Assembly: GCF_014268495.2 (NCBI RefSeq)
Contig: NZ_CP077087.1
Span: 2,979,501 to 3,043,500, forward strand
Direction of reading: 5' to 3'
From: Pseudomonas monsensis
Lineage (GTDB): Bacteria; Pseudomonadota; Gammaproteobacteria; Pseudomonadales; Pseudomonadaceae
DNA: 64,000 nt
In this document: piece by piece, positions 51,519-61,203 of the stretch
Numbering within the stretch: the stretch's first letter is position 1
Layout of the letters: every line of letters starts with the position of its first letter
Program-made: the position numbers and the translations under genes
Notes under the pieces: model-generated
What the model was told of the DNA's origin: nothing
Databases searched by the model: none
The model's input: only the letters and a program-made list of their open reading frames with translations

Positions 51519-51530
51519 GAACACTGCGTT

Positions 51531-51562
51531 GCCTGTGGGAGCTGGCAAGCCAGCTGCCACAG
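51531..51562. repeat. Single REP
   Basis: CTGTGGGAGCTGGCAAGCCA...GCCACAG palindrome just after DUF971 and just before the convergent eptA end. Confidence 0.75.
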
Positions 51563-51579
51563 AGACTTCGGTATTCGGG

Positions 51580-53238
51580 TTACTGCGCAGCCGTCATCGC
51601 CGGCCGGCAGCCATGGAAAACATCCAGCCCTGGCTGATACAGCGAGGTCTTCACGTCAAACAACCCCAGCACCGAATGGAACAGGTTGTCATGGCTCAGA
51701 TCCGCCTGCCCGGTCTTGCCTTGCAGGCAGCCGCGATCAATTCCTTCGCTGGCGAGCGTACCCTTGCCAAACCACATCACCATCGGCACATGGGTCTGCG
51801 CTTCGGGCGCCAGTGCATATGGCGCGGCGTGCAGGTACAGGCCGTTTTCACCCAGCGATTCACCGTGGTCGGAAACGTACAGCATCGAGGTCTCCAGCGT
51901 GTCCTGATTGCGCTTGAGCAACTCGATGACCTGGGCGAGGAAATGGTCGGTGTAGAGGATGGTGTTGTCGTACACGTTCACCAGTTCATCGCGGCTGCAA
52001 CTGCCTAGCTGGTTGGTGTGGCAGATCGGTTTGAAGCGTTCCATTTCCTTCGGATAGCGCTCGTAGTACTCGGGGCCGTGGCTGCCGTCGGCATGCAGAA
52101 CGATGATCGCGTGGCCCTTGAGGCTGTCGATGTAGCTTTGCAGATCCGCCAGCAGCGCTTCGTCGAGGCAATTATTGCCATCGCAGAACGGTCCCGGCTG
52201 ATGCTTCGAAATATCGCGATGGGGGACGCGCAGGCAGGTGCCCTTGCAGTCGCTGTTGTTGTCCAGCCACAGCACCTGCACGCCGGCCCGCTGCAGGATA
52301 TCGAGCAGGCCTTCGTAGGTTTTGCCTTTCTTGTCGCTGTAATCCTCACGGGGGAACTTCGAGAACATGCACGGCACCGACACTGCCGTCGAGGTGCCAC
52401 AGGAATGCACCTGGGTGAAGTTGAGGATGTCCAGTTTGCTCAGTTCGGGGTTGGTCTCACGCGCATAACCGTTGAGCGAGAAATGGTCGGCACGCGCCGT
52501 TTCCCCGACCACAAACACCATCAGTGATTTCTTCTCGCGGGCGGCAGCCTTGGCGCTCATCACCGCGTCTTCGCCGATGGCCTGCACCACGAAGTGCTTT
52601 TTGATGCCCAGGCGTTGTTGGGTGTATTTGCTGATGGCGTAGATGTAGTTGGTCGGGTTGATGAAGTGGGTGAGCTTGTCTTCCTGGCGAAAGATCGGTG
52701 CGTAGGTCGAATAAAACGTGCCCACGGAAGCCGCGATCACCAGCACGCAGGCGATGATCACCAGCACCTTGTTGAGCAGGCCGCGAAAGAACGGCCGATA
52801 GCTCACCGGCCAGCGCCAGATCAGCACGGCTGGCAGCACGCCGAGCAACAGCACGTAAGTCAGCAGCTTGCCGTTGAACAGCGCGGTGGCTTCGTCGGGG
52901 TTGGTTTCGAACACGTTCTGGATCATCACCGTGTCGATGGTGATCCCGTATTCGTTCATGAAATACGCCGCACAGGCGGAGAGCAGGGCGACCACGGTCA
53001 GCGCCGGTTTCAGCGTCCAGCGAAACGACACCAGGGTCAGCAGCAGGGTGATGGCCGCCCACAAAAACAGCCCGAAGGAGGCGAAAAACGCCAGTTTGTG
53101 CGCGCCTTGCAGGGTAATCAGCGTGCCCAGCGCCTTCCAGGTCGCCAGGTTATACAGCGCCACCAGCGCCAGGGAAAACAACAGCACCAGTCGGGTAGGA
53201 GTGATGGACGGTAAACGCAGTCCGTTGCCCAAAGCCAT
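51580..53238 (-). CDS. eptA: Phosphoethanolamine transferase, EptA/PmrC type
   Basis: 552 residues. About five N-terminal membrane helices (to about 180), then a periplasmic alkaline-phosphatase-like sulfatase domain. VVGETARADHFSLNGYARET holds a metal-ligand Glu; CGTSTAVSVPCMFS holds the nucleophilic Thr (about 280); YVSDHGESLGENGLYLHA gives further ligands. It transfers phosphoethanolamine to lipid A, lowering binding of cationic peptides such as polymyxin. The ATG chosen has GAGGA 9 bases upstream; longer starts would put polar residues ahead of the first helix. No PmrA box was recognised upstream. Convergent with the DUF971 operon. Confidence 0.92.
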   Translation of the reverse strand: MALGNGLRLPSITPTRLVLLFSLALVALYNLATWKALGTLITLQGAHKLAFFASFGLFLWAAITLLLTLVSFRWTLKPALTVVALLSACAAYFMNEYGITIDTVMIQNVFETNPDEATALFNGKLLTYVLLLGVLPAVLIWRWPVSYRPFFRGLLNKVLVIIACVLVIAASVGTFYSTYAPIFRQEDKLTHFINPTNYIYAISKYTQQRLGIKKHFVVQAIGEDAVMSAKAAAREKKSLMVFVVGETARADHFSLNGYARETNPELSKLDILNFTQVHSCGTSTAVSVPCMFSKFPREDYSDKKGKTYEGLLDILQRAGVQVLWLDNNSDCKGTCLRVPHRDISKHQPGPFCDGNNCLDEALLADLQSYIDSLKGHAIIVLHADGSHGPEYYERYPKEMERFKPICHTNQLGSCSRDELVNVYDNTILYTDHFLAQVIELLKRNQDTLETSMLYVSDHGESLGENGLYLHAAPYALAPEAQTHVPMVMWFGKGTLASEGIDRGCLQGKTGQADLSHDNLFHSVLGLFDVKTSLYQPGLDVFHGCRPAMTAAQ

Positions 53239-53476
53239 GTCAAACATTCCTCTACAAAAAAAGACCACCACGCGGTTGCGCGTGTAACTGTAGAAGAACA
53301 TTAGTAAAAAAATTGTAAACATCCTGTAACAACTACCGAATGGGTTCACCCCAATCAAAAGGGTGGGAGCAGGTTTTTTCAGAGGGATTTGCTGACCGGG
53401 CACGGGCGGGTTGCTCTCCACGACACACAGGAACTGCCGCAGGCCGACTGGCGGTGCTTGTCAGTAAAATCCTACA

Positions 53477-53494
53477 GGAGTACAAATGTACTCC
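53477..53494. promoter_or_regulatory. LexA2-type operator over the ribosome-binding site and start of lexA2
   Basis: GGAGTAC AAAT GTACTCC, an 18-bp perfect palindrome. It contains the AGGAG ribosome-binding site and the ATG of lexA2. It fits the GTAC-N4-GT(A/G)C class of LexA2 sites I remember from P. putida and differs from the CTGTATAA-type box of LexA1. Confidence 0.75.
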
Positions 53495-54103
53495 ATGAAG
53501 ACACTGACGCCTCGCCGTACCGCCATCCTGACCTTTATCCGCGAACGCATCGCCGAACACGGTCAGTCCCCAAGCCTCGCTGAAATCAGCGAGGCTTTTG
53601 GTTTTGCCTCGCGCAGCGTGGCGCGCAAGCATGTGCTGGCGCTCACCGACGCCGGGTTTATCGAGGTCAATCCGCATCAGGCCCGGGGCATTCGCCTGCT
53701 CGAGCAACCGGCGCGCCCGGAACTGCTCGAGATTCCCGTGCTCGGCCGGGTCGCTGCCGGTGCGCCGATCGGTGCCGATGCCGAGGTCCACAGCCGTTTG
53801 CTGCTCGACCCGGCGCTGTTCTCCCGCACTCCCGACTACATGCTGCGGGTGCAGGGCGACTCGATGATCGAGGACGGCATCCTCGATGGCGATCTGGTTG
53901 GCGTGCGGCGCAATCCCGAGGCGCTCAACGGCCAGATTGTGGTGGCGCGGCTCGACGGTGAAGTCACGATCAAACGCTTCGAACGGGTCGGCGCGGTGGT
54001 GCGGTTGCTGCCGCGCAACCCGGCGTATCAGCCGATTGTCGTGCGCGACGATCAGGACCTGGCCATCGAAGGGGTGTTCTGCGGTCTGGTGAGGCAAGGC
54101 TGA
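53486..54103 (+). CDS. lexA: LexA-family repressor LexA2
   Basis: 205 residues. Winged helix-turn-helix (about 8-70; GQSPSLAEISEAFGFASRSVARKHVLAL), then peptidase S24 domain with cleavage bond AG in GRVAAGAPIG, Ser in VQGDSMIEDG and Lys in GEVTIKRF. It represses the adjacent imuA-imuB-dnaE2 genes in the SOS response; this four-gene cassette is standard in Pseudomonas. The ATG is inside its own operator. The stop overlaps the imuA start. Confidence 0.92.
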   Translation: MYSMKTLTPRRTAILTFIRERIAEHGQSPSLAEISEAFGFASRSVARKHVLALTDAGFIEVNPHQARGIRLLEQPARPELLEIPVLGRVAAGAPIGADAEVHSRLLLDPALFSRTPDYMLRVQGDSMIEDGILDGDLVGVRRNPEALNGQIVVARLDGEVTIKRFERVGAVVRLLPRNPAYQPIVVRDDQDLAIEGVFCGLVRQG

Positions 54104-54720
54104 TGGGCGCCGTCGTTGCGCTGGATACGCTGTTCAATGGCGGCCAGGTCTGGAAGGGCCGGCCTGCGCCCCCGGCTGCCAGCCCGCAACCCACCGGGCA
54201 TGCCGCGCTGGACGCGGCCTTACCCAGCGGCGGCTGGCCGGAAGCGGCGCTGAGCGAAATCCTCCTGGCCGGCCCGGGGGTTGGCGAGTTGCAACTGGTC
54301 TGGCCAACACTGGCGCGGCTTTCGGCGGCGGGCGAGCGCATTGTGCTGGTGGCACCGCCGTTCGTGCCGTACCCGCAGGCGTGGGAAAGCGCGGGGGTGG
54401 ATCTGCGCCAGTTGTCGGTGATCCAGGCCAGCGAGCGCGAGGCCTTGTGGGCGGCGGAACAATGCCTGCGTTCAGGCAGTTGCGGTGCGGTGCTGTGCTG
54501 GCCGCACAAGGCCGATGACCGCGCGTTGCGGCGCTTGCAGGTGGCGGCGGAAACCGGCCAGACCCTGGCCTTTGCCTGGCGCCCGTTGAGCGAAGCGGTC
54601 AACCCGTCGCCGGCGGCGTTGCGCATTGCCATCGACGCCAGACCGGCCCAGTTGCGCGTGCTCAAATGCCGCGGCGGGCTGGCGTGTTCGGCGCCGATTG
54701 CCTTTGCCGTGGGGCATTGA
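54103..54720 (+). CDS. imuA: ImuA (SulA/RecA-like) mutasome protein
   Basis: 205 residues with a RecA-like fold: HAALDAALPSGGWPEAALSEIL at the N-terminus and a degenerate P-loop region. ImuA works with ImuB and DnaE2 in damage-induced mutagenesis, probably by binding RecA or ImuB. Start overlaps the lexA2 stop (TGATG). imuB begins 7 bases downstream. Confidence 0.9.
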   Translation: MGAVVALDTLFNGGQVWKGRPAPPAASPQPTGHAALDAALPSGGWPEAALSEILLAGPGVGELQLVWPTLARLSAAGERIVLVAPPFVPYPQAWESAGVDLRQLSVIQASEREALWAAEQCLRSGSCGAVLCWPHKADDRALRRLQVAAETGQTLAFAWRPLSEAVNPSPAALRIAIDARPAQLRVLKCRGGLACSAPIAFAVGH

Positions 54721-54727
54721 GGTCGCC

Positions 54728-56143
54728 ATGCGCTGGGTCTGTATTCTGTTTCCGCAATTGGCCCTCGACGCGGTGCTGCGTCAGCGTCCCGAGCCCGATG
54801 AACCGTTGGTGTTGCTCAGCGGCCCGGCCCAGCGCCGGGTGCTGCAGGCGGTCAATCCGGCGGCACGTAAACTCGGTTTGCGTCCTGGCCAGTCGATGAC
54901 CGCCGCCCAAGCCCTGAGCAAGGGTTTTGCCACGGCGGATTACGATGTCGCCGAGGTCGAGCACTGGCAGCAGTTTCTCGCCGCGTGGGCCTACCGCTTC
55001 AGCGCGCAGGTCAGCGTGCATTACCCGCGCACGGTGGTGTTCGAGATCGAATCGAGCCTGGGCTTGTTTGGCACCTGGACGCAATTCGAGGCGCGGCTGC
55101 GCAAGGAACTGAGCGACCTGGGTTTTCGCCACCGCATCGTGGCCGCGCCCAACCCGGTGGCGGCGCGGGTGCTGGCCAATGCCTACGACGGATTGGTGGT
55201 GCCGGACGGCGAGGCCTTGCAGCATCACCTCGGCCAGTTACCCATTGACCGCGTGGGCCTGGAGCCGGGCGTGGCCACGGCGTTGTCGCGCATGGGCTTG
55301 CGCACGCTCAGTCAGGTGCAGAGCCTGCCACGTCAGGCCCTGGCCCGGCGCTTCGAAGCGTCGATGCTCAAACACCTCGACACCCTGTTCGGCGCGCGTC
55401 CGCTGGCGCTGGCGTTCTACCTGCCGCCGGATCGTTTCGATGTGCGCATCGAGCTGAATTTCGACGTGCAGTCCCATCAGGCGCTGCTGTTCCCGTTGCG
55501 TCGTCTGACCGGCGACCTCTCGGCGTTCCTCTGCGGACGTGACAGCGGCGTGCAGCGCTTCGACCTGCACCTGGAACACGCCGGGCTGCCGGACACCGTG
55601 ATCAAGGTCGGTCTGCTCAGTGCCGAGCGCGATCCGGCGATGCTCTTCGAGCTGGCCCGAGGCCGGCTGGAACACGTGCAGGTCGAGGCGCCGGTACGCG
55701 GTTTCCGCTTGCGCGCCGAGGATCTGCCGAGTTTCGTGCCGCAGTTTCAGGAGCTGTTCGACGATCGCCCGCAGCAGACCTTGCCCTGGGAGCAATTGCG
55801 CGAACGCCTGCGCGCACGGCTGGGCGATGACGCGGTGCAGGGGCTGCGCTTTCAGGCCGATCACCGGCCCGAATGTGCCTGGCAGAACGCTGTCGACAAA
55901 CAACGTTGCACCGGCTTGCCGAAGGTTCATCGTCCGGGCTGGTTGCTCGGCGAGCCGCAAAGCGTGCCCGAAGGTTCGGCGCGGATTCTCATGGGGCCGG
56001 AGCGCATCGAATCCGGCTGGTGGGACGGCGACGACGTGCGCCGCGATTACTACTTGATCCAGAACCGCGCCGGTCAGCAGGGCTGGGCCTACCGGGCGGT
56101 GGGTGAGGGCGGCCCGTTGTGGCTGCAGGGCTGGTTTGCATGA
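54728..56143 (+). CDS. imuB: ImuB, Y-family polymerase-like protein
   Basis: 471 residues, Y-family fold without the catalytic acidic residues seen in DinB. Starts RWVCILFPQLALDAVL, and has a helix-hairpin-helix near residue 180 (VATALSRMGLRTLSQVQSL). A C-terminal tail (GWWDGDDVRRDYYLIQNR) is the ImuB signature. It tethers DnaE2 to the beta clamp. GAGGTC precedes ATG. Stop overlaps the dnaE2 start. Confidence 0.92.
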   Translation: MRWVCILFPQLALDAVLRQRPEPDEPLVLLSGPAQRRVLQAVNPAARKLGLRPGQSMTAAQALSKGFATADYDVAEVEHWQQFLAAWAYRFSAQVSVHYPRTVVFEIESSLGLFGTWTQFEARLRKELSDLGFRHRIVAAPNPVAARVLANAYDGLVVPDGEALQHHLGQLPIDRVGLEPGVATALSRMGLRTLSQVQSLPRQALARRFEASMLKHLDTLFGARPLALAFYLPPDRFDVRIELNFDVQSHQALLFPLRRLTGDLSAFLCGRDSGVQRFDLHLEHAGLPDTVIKVGLLSAERDPAMLFELARGRLEHVQVEAPVRGFRLRAEDLPSFVPQFQELFDDRPQQTLPWEQLRERLRARLGDDAVQGLRFQADHRPECAWQNAVDKQRCTGLPKVHRPGWLLGEPQSVPEGSARILMGPERIESGWWDGDDVRRDYYLIQNRAGQQGWAYRAVGEGGPLWLQGWFA

Positions 56144-59100
56144 GCCACGGCTATGCCGAGTTGCACTGCCTGTCGAACTTCAGTTTCCAACGCGGTGCCT
56201 CCAGTGCGCTTGAGCTGTTTCAGCGGGCGAAAAAACACGGTTATCAGGCGCTGGCGATCACCGACGAGTGCACCCTGGCCGGGATCGTCCGCGCCTGGCA
56301 GGCAGCGAAGTCGGTCGAACTGCCGCTGATCATCGGCAGCGAAATCCGCATCGACAACGGCCCGAAACTGGTGCTGCTGGTGGAGAACCTTGCGGGGTAT
56401 CAGGCCCTGTGCGGCTTGATCACCCAGGCGCGGCGGCGTACGCAGAAGGGCCAGTACCAGGTGCTGCGCGAGGATTTCAGCGAGCCGTTGCCGGGATTGC
56501 TCACGGTGTGGGTGCCGGACACCGTGGATGACCTGAACGAGGGGCGCTGGTTGAAACAGACCTTTGGCGAGCGTCTGTTTCTGGCGGTGCAGTTGCATCG
56601 CGGGCAGGACGACCCGCGTCGGCTGGCGGCACTGCTGAGTCTGGCCGATCAACTGCAGATTGCCGCTGTGGCCAGCGGCGACGTGCACATGCACGCCCGT
56701 GGCCGGCGGGCCTTGCAGGACACCATGACCGCGATTCGCCATCACGTCCCCGTGGCCGAGGCCGGGTTGCGCCTGCATCCCAACGGCGAGCGCCATCTGC
56801 GCAGCCTCGATGTGCTGCGTGAGCTGTATCCGCAGGCATTGCTGGACGCCTCAGTGCAACTGGCCCGGCGCTGCACGTTCGATCTGGGCGAATTGCGCTA
56901 TCAGTACCCGAAAGAGCTGGTGCCGGAGGGGCACAGCGCCAGTTCCTGGCTTCGGCAGCTGACCGAAGAAGGCATCGCCTGGCGCTGGCCGCAAGGGCCG
57001 CAAGCCAAAGTGCTGAAGCAGATCAATGACGAGCTGAAACTGATCGCCGAACTCGGCTACGAAAGCTACTTCCTCACCGTGCACGACGTGGTGCGTTTCG
57101 CCCGCAAGCAAAAGATCCTCTGTCAGGGCCGGGGTTCGGCAGCCAACTCGGCGGTGTGTTTTGCCTTGGGCATCACTGAAATTGACCCGGACCGCACCAC
57201 GCTGCTGTTCGAACGCTTCATGTCGAAGGAGCGCAACGAGCCGCCGGACATCGACGTCGATTTCGAGCACGAGCGCCGTGAAGAAGTGCTGCAATACGTG
57301 TTCCGTCGGTATGGCCGCCGTCGTGCGGCGTTGACGGCGGTGGTCAGTACCTATCACGCGGCGGGAGCGGTGCGCGATGTGGCCAAGGCCCTCGGTCTGC
57401 CGCCGGATCAGATCAACGCGCTGGCCGATTGCTGCGGTCACTGGAGCGATGAAACGCCGCCAGTGGCGCGTTTGCTCGAAGGTGGCTTTGATCCGGACAG
57501 CCCGGTGCTGCGTCGGGTGCTGAGCCTGACCGGGCAACTGATCGGCTTCCCCCGGCACCTGTCGCAGCACCCCGGCGGCTTCGTGATTTCCGAGCAGCCG
57601 CTGGACACGCTGGTGCCGGTGGAGAATGCGGCAATGGCCGAGCGCACGATCATTCAGTGGGACAAGGACGACCTCGATGCCGTCGGGTTGCTCAAGGTCG
57701 ATATCCTCGCCCTTGGCATGCTCAGTGCGATCCGTCGCTGTTTCGACCTGCTGCGTCGTCATCGCCACCTGGACCTGAGCCTGGCGACGATCCCGGCCGA
57801 AGACAAACCGACCTACGACATGATCAGCCGTGCCGACACCATCGGCGTGTTCCAGATCGAGTCCCGGGCGCAGATGTCGATGCTGCCGCGGCTGAAACCG
57901 GCCAGGTTCTACGATCTGGTGATCGAGGTGGCGATCGTCCGTCCGGGACCGATTCAGGGCGGGATGGTCCATCCGTACCTGCGTCGGCGGAACAAGGAAG
58001 AAGCGGAAACCTATCCATCACCGGAGCTCAAAGTAGTGCTGGAGCGCACCCTCGGCGTGCCACTGTTTCAGGAACAGGTCATGCAGATCGCCATCGTGGC
58101 CGCCGATTACAGCCCCGGCGAGGCCGACCAGTTGCGCCGCTCGATGGCGGCGTGGAAGCGCCACGGCGGACTGGAACCGCACAAGGAACGTCTCGCTGCC
58201 GGCATGCAGAAAAACGGTTACACGCCGGAATTCGCCGCGCAGATTTTCGAGCAGATCAAGGGCTTTGGCAGCTACGGCTTTCCCGAATCCCACGCCGCCA
58301 GTTTCGCCCTGCTGACCTACGCCAGTTGCTGGCTCAAGTGCCATGAACCGGCGGCGTTCGCCTGTGCCCTGATCAACAGTTGGCCGATGGGTTTCTATAG
58401 CCCGGACCAGATCCTTCAGGATGCGCGTCGCCATCAGTTGCAGATCCGCCCGGTGGACGTGCGCGCCAGTGACTGGGATTGCAGCCTGGAATCGACCACG
58501 GCAGCCCAGCCGGCGATCCGCATGGGCCTGCGCATGATCAAGGGCTTTCGCGAGGACGATGCCCGGCGCATCGAGGTGGCGCGCACGCGCGGGGCGTTTG
58601 CCGATGTCGCCGACCTGGGCGAGCGTGCCGCGCTCGACAGCCGGGCGCAGGCGTTGCTGGCCGATTCCGGGGCATTGCGCGGATTGGCGGGGCATCGTCA
58701 TCGCGCCCGCTGGGAAGTGGCCGGAGTGCAGAAACAGCTCGGCTTGTTTGCCGGTTTGCCCAGTCAGGAGGAGTCCGATGTGGTGTTGCCCAAGCCGAGT
58801 GTGGGTGAGGACCTTCATGCCGATTACGCCACGGTCGGCACCACGTTGGGCCCGCATCCACTGGCGCTGTTACGTGGCGAACTCAAGTCCCGGCGCTGCC
58901 GCAGTTCACGGGAGTTGCTGGACATCGAGCATGGTCGCCCGGTCAGCGTCGCGGGCCTGGTCACCGGTCGTCAACGACCGGGTACCGCCAGCGGCGTGAC
59001 CTTCGTCACCCTGGAAGACGAGTTCGGCAACGTCAACGTGGTGGTCTGGCGCGACCTCGCCGAGCGCCAGCGCCAGGTGCTGGTGGGCTCGCAATTGCTC

Positions 59101-59217
59101 AGGGTCGATGGCCGCTGGGAGCGCGAAGGCGAAGTGCGCCACCTGATCGCCGGCCGCCTGAGCGACCTCAGTCCGCTGCTCAACGGCATCCGCGTGCAGA
59201 GCCGCGATTTCCACTGA
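56140..59217 (+). CDS. dnaE2: Error-prone DNA polymerase III alpha subunit DnaE2 (ImuC)
   Basis: 1025 residues. N-terminal PHP domain (YAELHCLSNFSFQRGAS, ITDECTLAG), C-family polymerase core with catalytic Asp residues in PPDIDVDFEHERREEV (about 368-383) and GRGSAANSAVC, then the helix-hairpin-helix and an OB fold near 935-1010. Lacks the C-terminal tau-binding region of DnaE1, as expected for DnaE2. Carries out translesion synthesis with ImuA and ImuB. Start: ATG in ATGA with imuB; an in-frame start 21 bases earlier lies in imuB. Confidence 0.95.
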   Translation: MSHGYAELHCLSNFSFQRGASSALELFQRAKKHGYQALAITDECTLAGIVRAWQAAKSVELPLIIGSEIRIDNGPKLVLLVENLAGYQALCGLITQARRRTQKGQYQVLREDFSEPLPGLLTVWVPDTVDDLNEGRWLKQTFGERLFLAVQLHRGQDDPRRLAALLSLADQLQIAAVASGDVHMHARGRRALQDTMTAIRHHVPVAEAGLRLHPNGERHLRSLDVLRELYPQALLDASVQLARRCTFDLGELRYQYPKELVPEGHSASSWLRQLTEEGIAWRWPQGPQAKVLKQINDELKLIAELGYESYFLTVHDVVRFARKQKILCQGRGSAANSAVCFALGITEIDPDRTTLLFERFMSKERNEPPDIDVDFEHERREEVLQYVFRRYGRRRAALTAVVSTYHAAGAVRDVAKALGLPPDQINALADCCGHWSDETPPVARLLEGGFDPDSPVLRRVLSLTGQLIGFPRHLSQHPGGFVISEQPLDTLVPVENAAMAERTIIQWDKDDLDAVGLLKVDILALGMLSAIRRCFDLLRRHRHLDLSLATIPAEDKPTYDMISRADTIGVFQIESRAQMSMLPRLKPARFYDLVIEVAIVRPGPIQGGMVHPYLRRRNKEEAETYPSPELKVVLERTLGVPLFQEQVMQIAIVAADYSPGEADQLRRSMAAWKRHGGLEPHKERLAAGMQKNGYTPEFAAQIFEQIKGFGSYGFPESHAASFALLTYASCWLKCHEPAAFACALINSWPMGFYSPDQILQDARRHQLQIRPVDVRASDWDCSLESTTAAQPAIRMGLRMIKGFREDDARRIEVARTRGAFADVADLGERAALDSRAQALLADSGALRGLAGHRHRARWEVAGVQKQLGLFAGLPSQEESDVVLPKPSVGEDLHADYATVGTTLGPHPLALLRGELKSRRCRSSRELLDIEHGRPVSVAGLVTGRQRPGTASGVTFVTLEDEFGNVNVVVWRDLAERQRQVLVGSQLLRVDGRWEREGEVRHLIAGRLSDLSPLLNGIRVQSRDFH

Positions 59218-59350
59218 TCCCGGGCGGCCAATTCATTGGCGTCAAAAAAACCTGTCTTCAATGATGGCACTTTGTCATAATGCCGCCCCTTTTCCGCTGC
59301 CCAGCGCGTTGCCGTGCCGGGACACACCGTTTTTCAAGAAGGAATACTCA

Positions 59351-60043
59351 GTGAGAATGATCTCCCGGATGTTGGTCTCAGGCGTTGCGATTGCCGTGCT
59401 GGGCACCCTGGCCGGCACCCTTGCCGGTTGTGCTACCGAAAGCTCCCGTGCACTGCCGGTGGCCAAGGTCGAAAGCGCCACTCAGGTCTGGACCGGCGTC
59501 CGCGTACCGATGGCCGTGGGCAAGTTCGACAACCGCTCGAGCTACATGCGCGGCATCTTCTCCGATGGCGTCGACCGTCTCGGCGGCCAGGCCAAGACCA
59601 TCCTGATCACGCACTTGCAGCAGACCAACCGCTTCAGCGTGCTGGATCGCGACAACATGGGCGAGATCCAGCAGGAAGCGGCGATCAAGGGCCAGGCCCA
59701 GCGTCTGAAGGGTGCCGATTACGTGGTCACCGGTGATGTCACCGAGTTCGGTCGTAAAGAGACGGGCGATCACCAGTTGTTCGGCATTCTCGGCCGTGGC
59801 AAGACCCAGGTCGCTTACGCCAAGGTCAACCTGAACATCGTCAACATCAGCACTTCCGAAGTGGTGTATTCGACTCAGGGCGCCGGCGAATACGCCTTGT
59901 CCAACCGTGAAATCATCGGTTTCGGCGGCACCGCTGCGTACGACTCCACCCTCAACGGCAAAGTCCTTGATCTGGCCATGCGCGAGGCGATCAATCGTCT
60001 GGTCGATGGCATGAACGCTGGTGCCTGGAAACCGGCCAACTGA
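59351..60043 (+). CDS. CsgG/HfaB-family lipoprotein
   Basis: 230 residues. GTG start with AAGGA 7 bases ahead; an ATG two codons on would be 13 bases from the RBS. Signal peptide ends in the lipobox LAG|C. The body has the CsgG fold (KTILITHLQQTNRFSVLDRDNM, LKGADYVVTGDVTEFG, GEYALSNREIIGFGG). CsgG makes outer-membrane channels for curli, but no curli genes are present. It heads a three-lipoprotein operon with DUF4810 and DUF799 proteins, a combination conserved in many proteobacteria, function unresolved. Confidence 0.9.
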   Translation: MRMISRMLVSGVAIAVLGTLAGTLAGCATESSRALPVAKVESATQVWTGVRVPMAVGKFDNRSSYMRGIFSDGVDRLGGQAKTILITHLQQTNRFSVLDRDNMGEIQQEAAIKGQAQRLKGADYVVTGDVTEFGRKETGDHQLFGILGRGKTQVAYAKVNLNIVNISTSEVVYSTQGAGEYALSNREIIGFGGTAAYDSTLNGKVLDLAMREAINRLVDGMNAGAWKPAN

Positions 60044-60071
60044 TCGCAACCCATTGCAAGGAGCATCAACA

Positions 60072-60440
60072 ATGAATGTTTTTCTGTCTCGACCGCGTCT
60101 GGTCCTGACGCTGGCCGCCAGCGCCTTGCTGGCCGGTTGCAGCAGTCCGCAAACCCTGTACCAGTGGGAAGGCTACCAGCCGCAGGTTTACGAATACTTC
60201 AAAAGCGAAACACCAAAAGAAGCGCAGGCCGAAGCGCTGGAAGCCGATCTGCAAAAGATCCGCGCCAGTGGCAAAGCCGTACCGCCGGGTTACCACGCGC
60301 ATCTGGGCCTGTTGTACCTGAGCATGGGCAAGGACGATCAGATGGTGCAGCAGTTGCGCACCGAGAAAGCCTTGTTCCCGGAGTCGGGCACCTACATGGA
60401 CTTTCTGCTTAAAAACGCCAAGACCGGAGACGCCCAATGA
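60072..60440 (+). CDS. DUF4810 lipoprotein
   Basis: 122 residues. Lipobox LLAG|C at residue 23, then a helical body: YQWEGYQPQVYEYFKSE and ALFPESGTYMDFLLKN are family hallmarks. AAGGAG lies 10 bases before ATG. Overlaps the DUF799 gene by 4 bases. Probably partner of the CsgG-like protein. Confidence 0.9.
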   Translation: MNVFLSRPRLVLTLAASALLAGCSSPQTLYQWEGYQPQVYEYFKSETPKEAQAEALEADLQKIRASGKAVPPGYHAHLGLLYLSMGKDDQMVQQLRTEKALFPESGTYMDFLLKNAKTGDAQ

Positions 60441-61096
60441 TCAAGCGTGCTCTGAAGCTGCTGGCCGCCGGTCTGGCCCTGACCGTACTCGGTGGCTGTG
60501 TCGCGCCGAAAACCGTCGACTATTCGGCGTATAAACAGGCACGTCCCAAGACCATTCTGGTGCTGCCGCCGCTGAACACCTCGCCCGACGTGAAAGCGTC
60601 GTACAGCCTGTTGTCGCAAGTGACGTTTCCGCTGGCCGAGGCCGGTTACTACGTGCTGCCGATCACGCTGGTGGACGAAACCTTCCGCCAGAACGGCCTG
60701 ACCACGCCGGATGACATCCATCAGGCACCGCCGAACAAGCTGAAGGAAATCTTCGGTGCGGACGCGGCGCTGTACATCAACGTGACCGAATACGGCACGC
60801 GTTACCGGGTGATCAGCAGTGAAACCGCCGTGACCGCGACGGCGAAACTGGTCGACCTGAAGTCCGGTACCACGCTGTGGACCGGCACGGCCCGGGCGTC
60901 GAGTGAAGAGGGTAACAACGGCAACGCCGGTGGTTTGATCGGCATGCTGATCACGGCCGCAGTGAAGCAGGTGATCAACAGCTCCACCGATGCCGGTTAC
61001 CCGATTGCCGGTGTGGCGAGTAATCGTCTGTTGTCGGCCGGCCACCCGGCTGGTCTGCTGTATGGGCCGCGTTCGCCGAAGTACGGCACTGACTGA
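60437..61096 (+). CDS. DUF799 (GNA1162-like) lipoprotein
   Basis: 219 residues. Lipobox VLGG|C at residue 21. RPKTILVLPPLNTSPDVKASYS and GADAALYINVTEYGTRY are DUF799 signatures; the fold resembles the TolB-N/CsgG alpha-beta domain. ATG overlaps the DUF4810 stop. Last of the lipoprotein trio. Meningococcal GNA1162 is a surface antigen of this family. Confidence 0.9.
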   Translation: MIKRALKLLAAGLALTVLGGCVAPKTVDYSAYKQARPKTILVLPPLNTSPDVKASYSLLSQVTFPLAEAGYYVLPITLVDETFRQNGLTTPDDIHQAPPNKLKEIFGADAALYINVTEYGTRYRVISSETAVTATAKLVDLKSGTTLWTGTARASSEEGNNGNAGGLIGMLITAAVKQVINSSTDAGYPIAGVASNRLLSAGHPAGLLYGPRSPKYGTD

Positions 61097-61110
61097 CCAC
61101 CTGAAACTTT

Positions 61111-61203
61111 TGTGGGCGCGGGCTTGCTCGCGAAGGCGGTCTGTCAGAGGCATTTGGCCTGACTGACACAGCGCTTTCGCAAGCAAGCCCGCTTCTGCAA
61201 GGG
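61111..61203. repeat. REPIN
   Basis: TGTGGGCGCGGGCTTGCTCG...and inverted GCAAGCAAGCCCGCTTCTGC, with a 45-base centre, just after the DUF799 gene. Confidence 0.8.
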
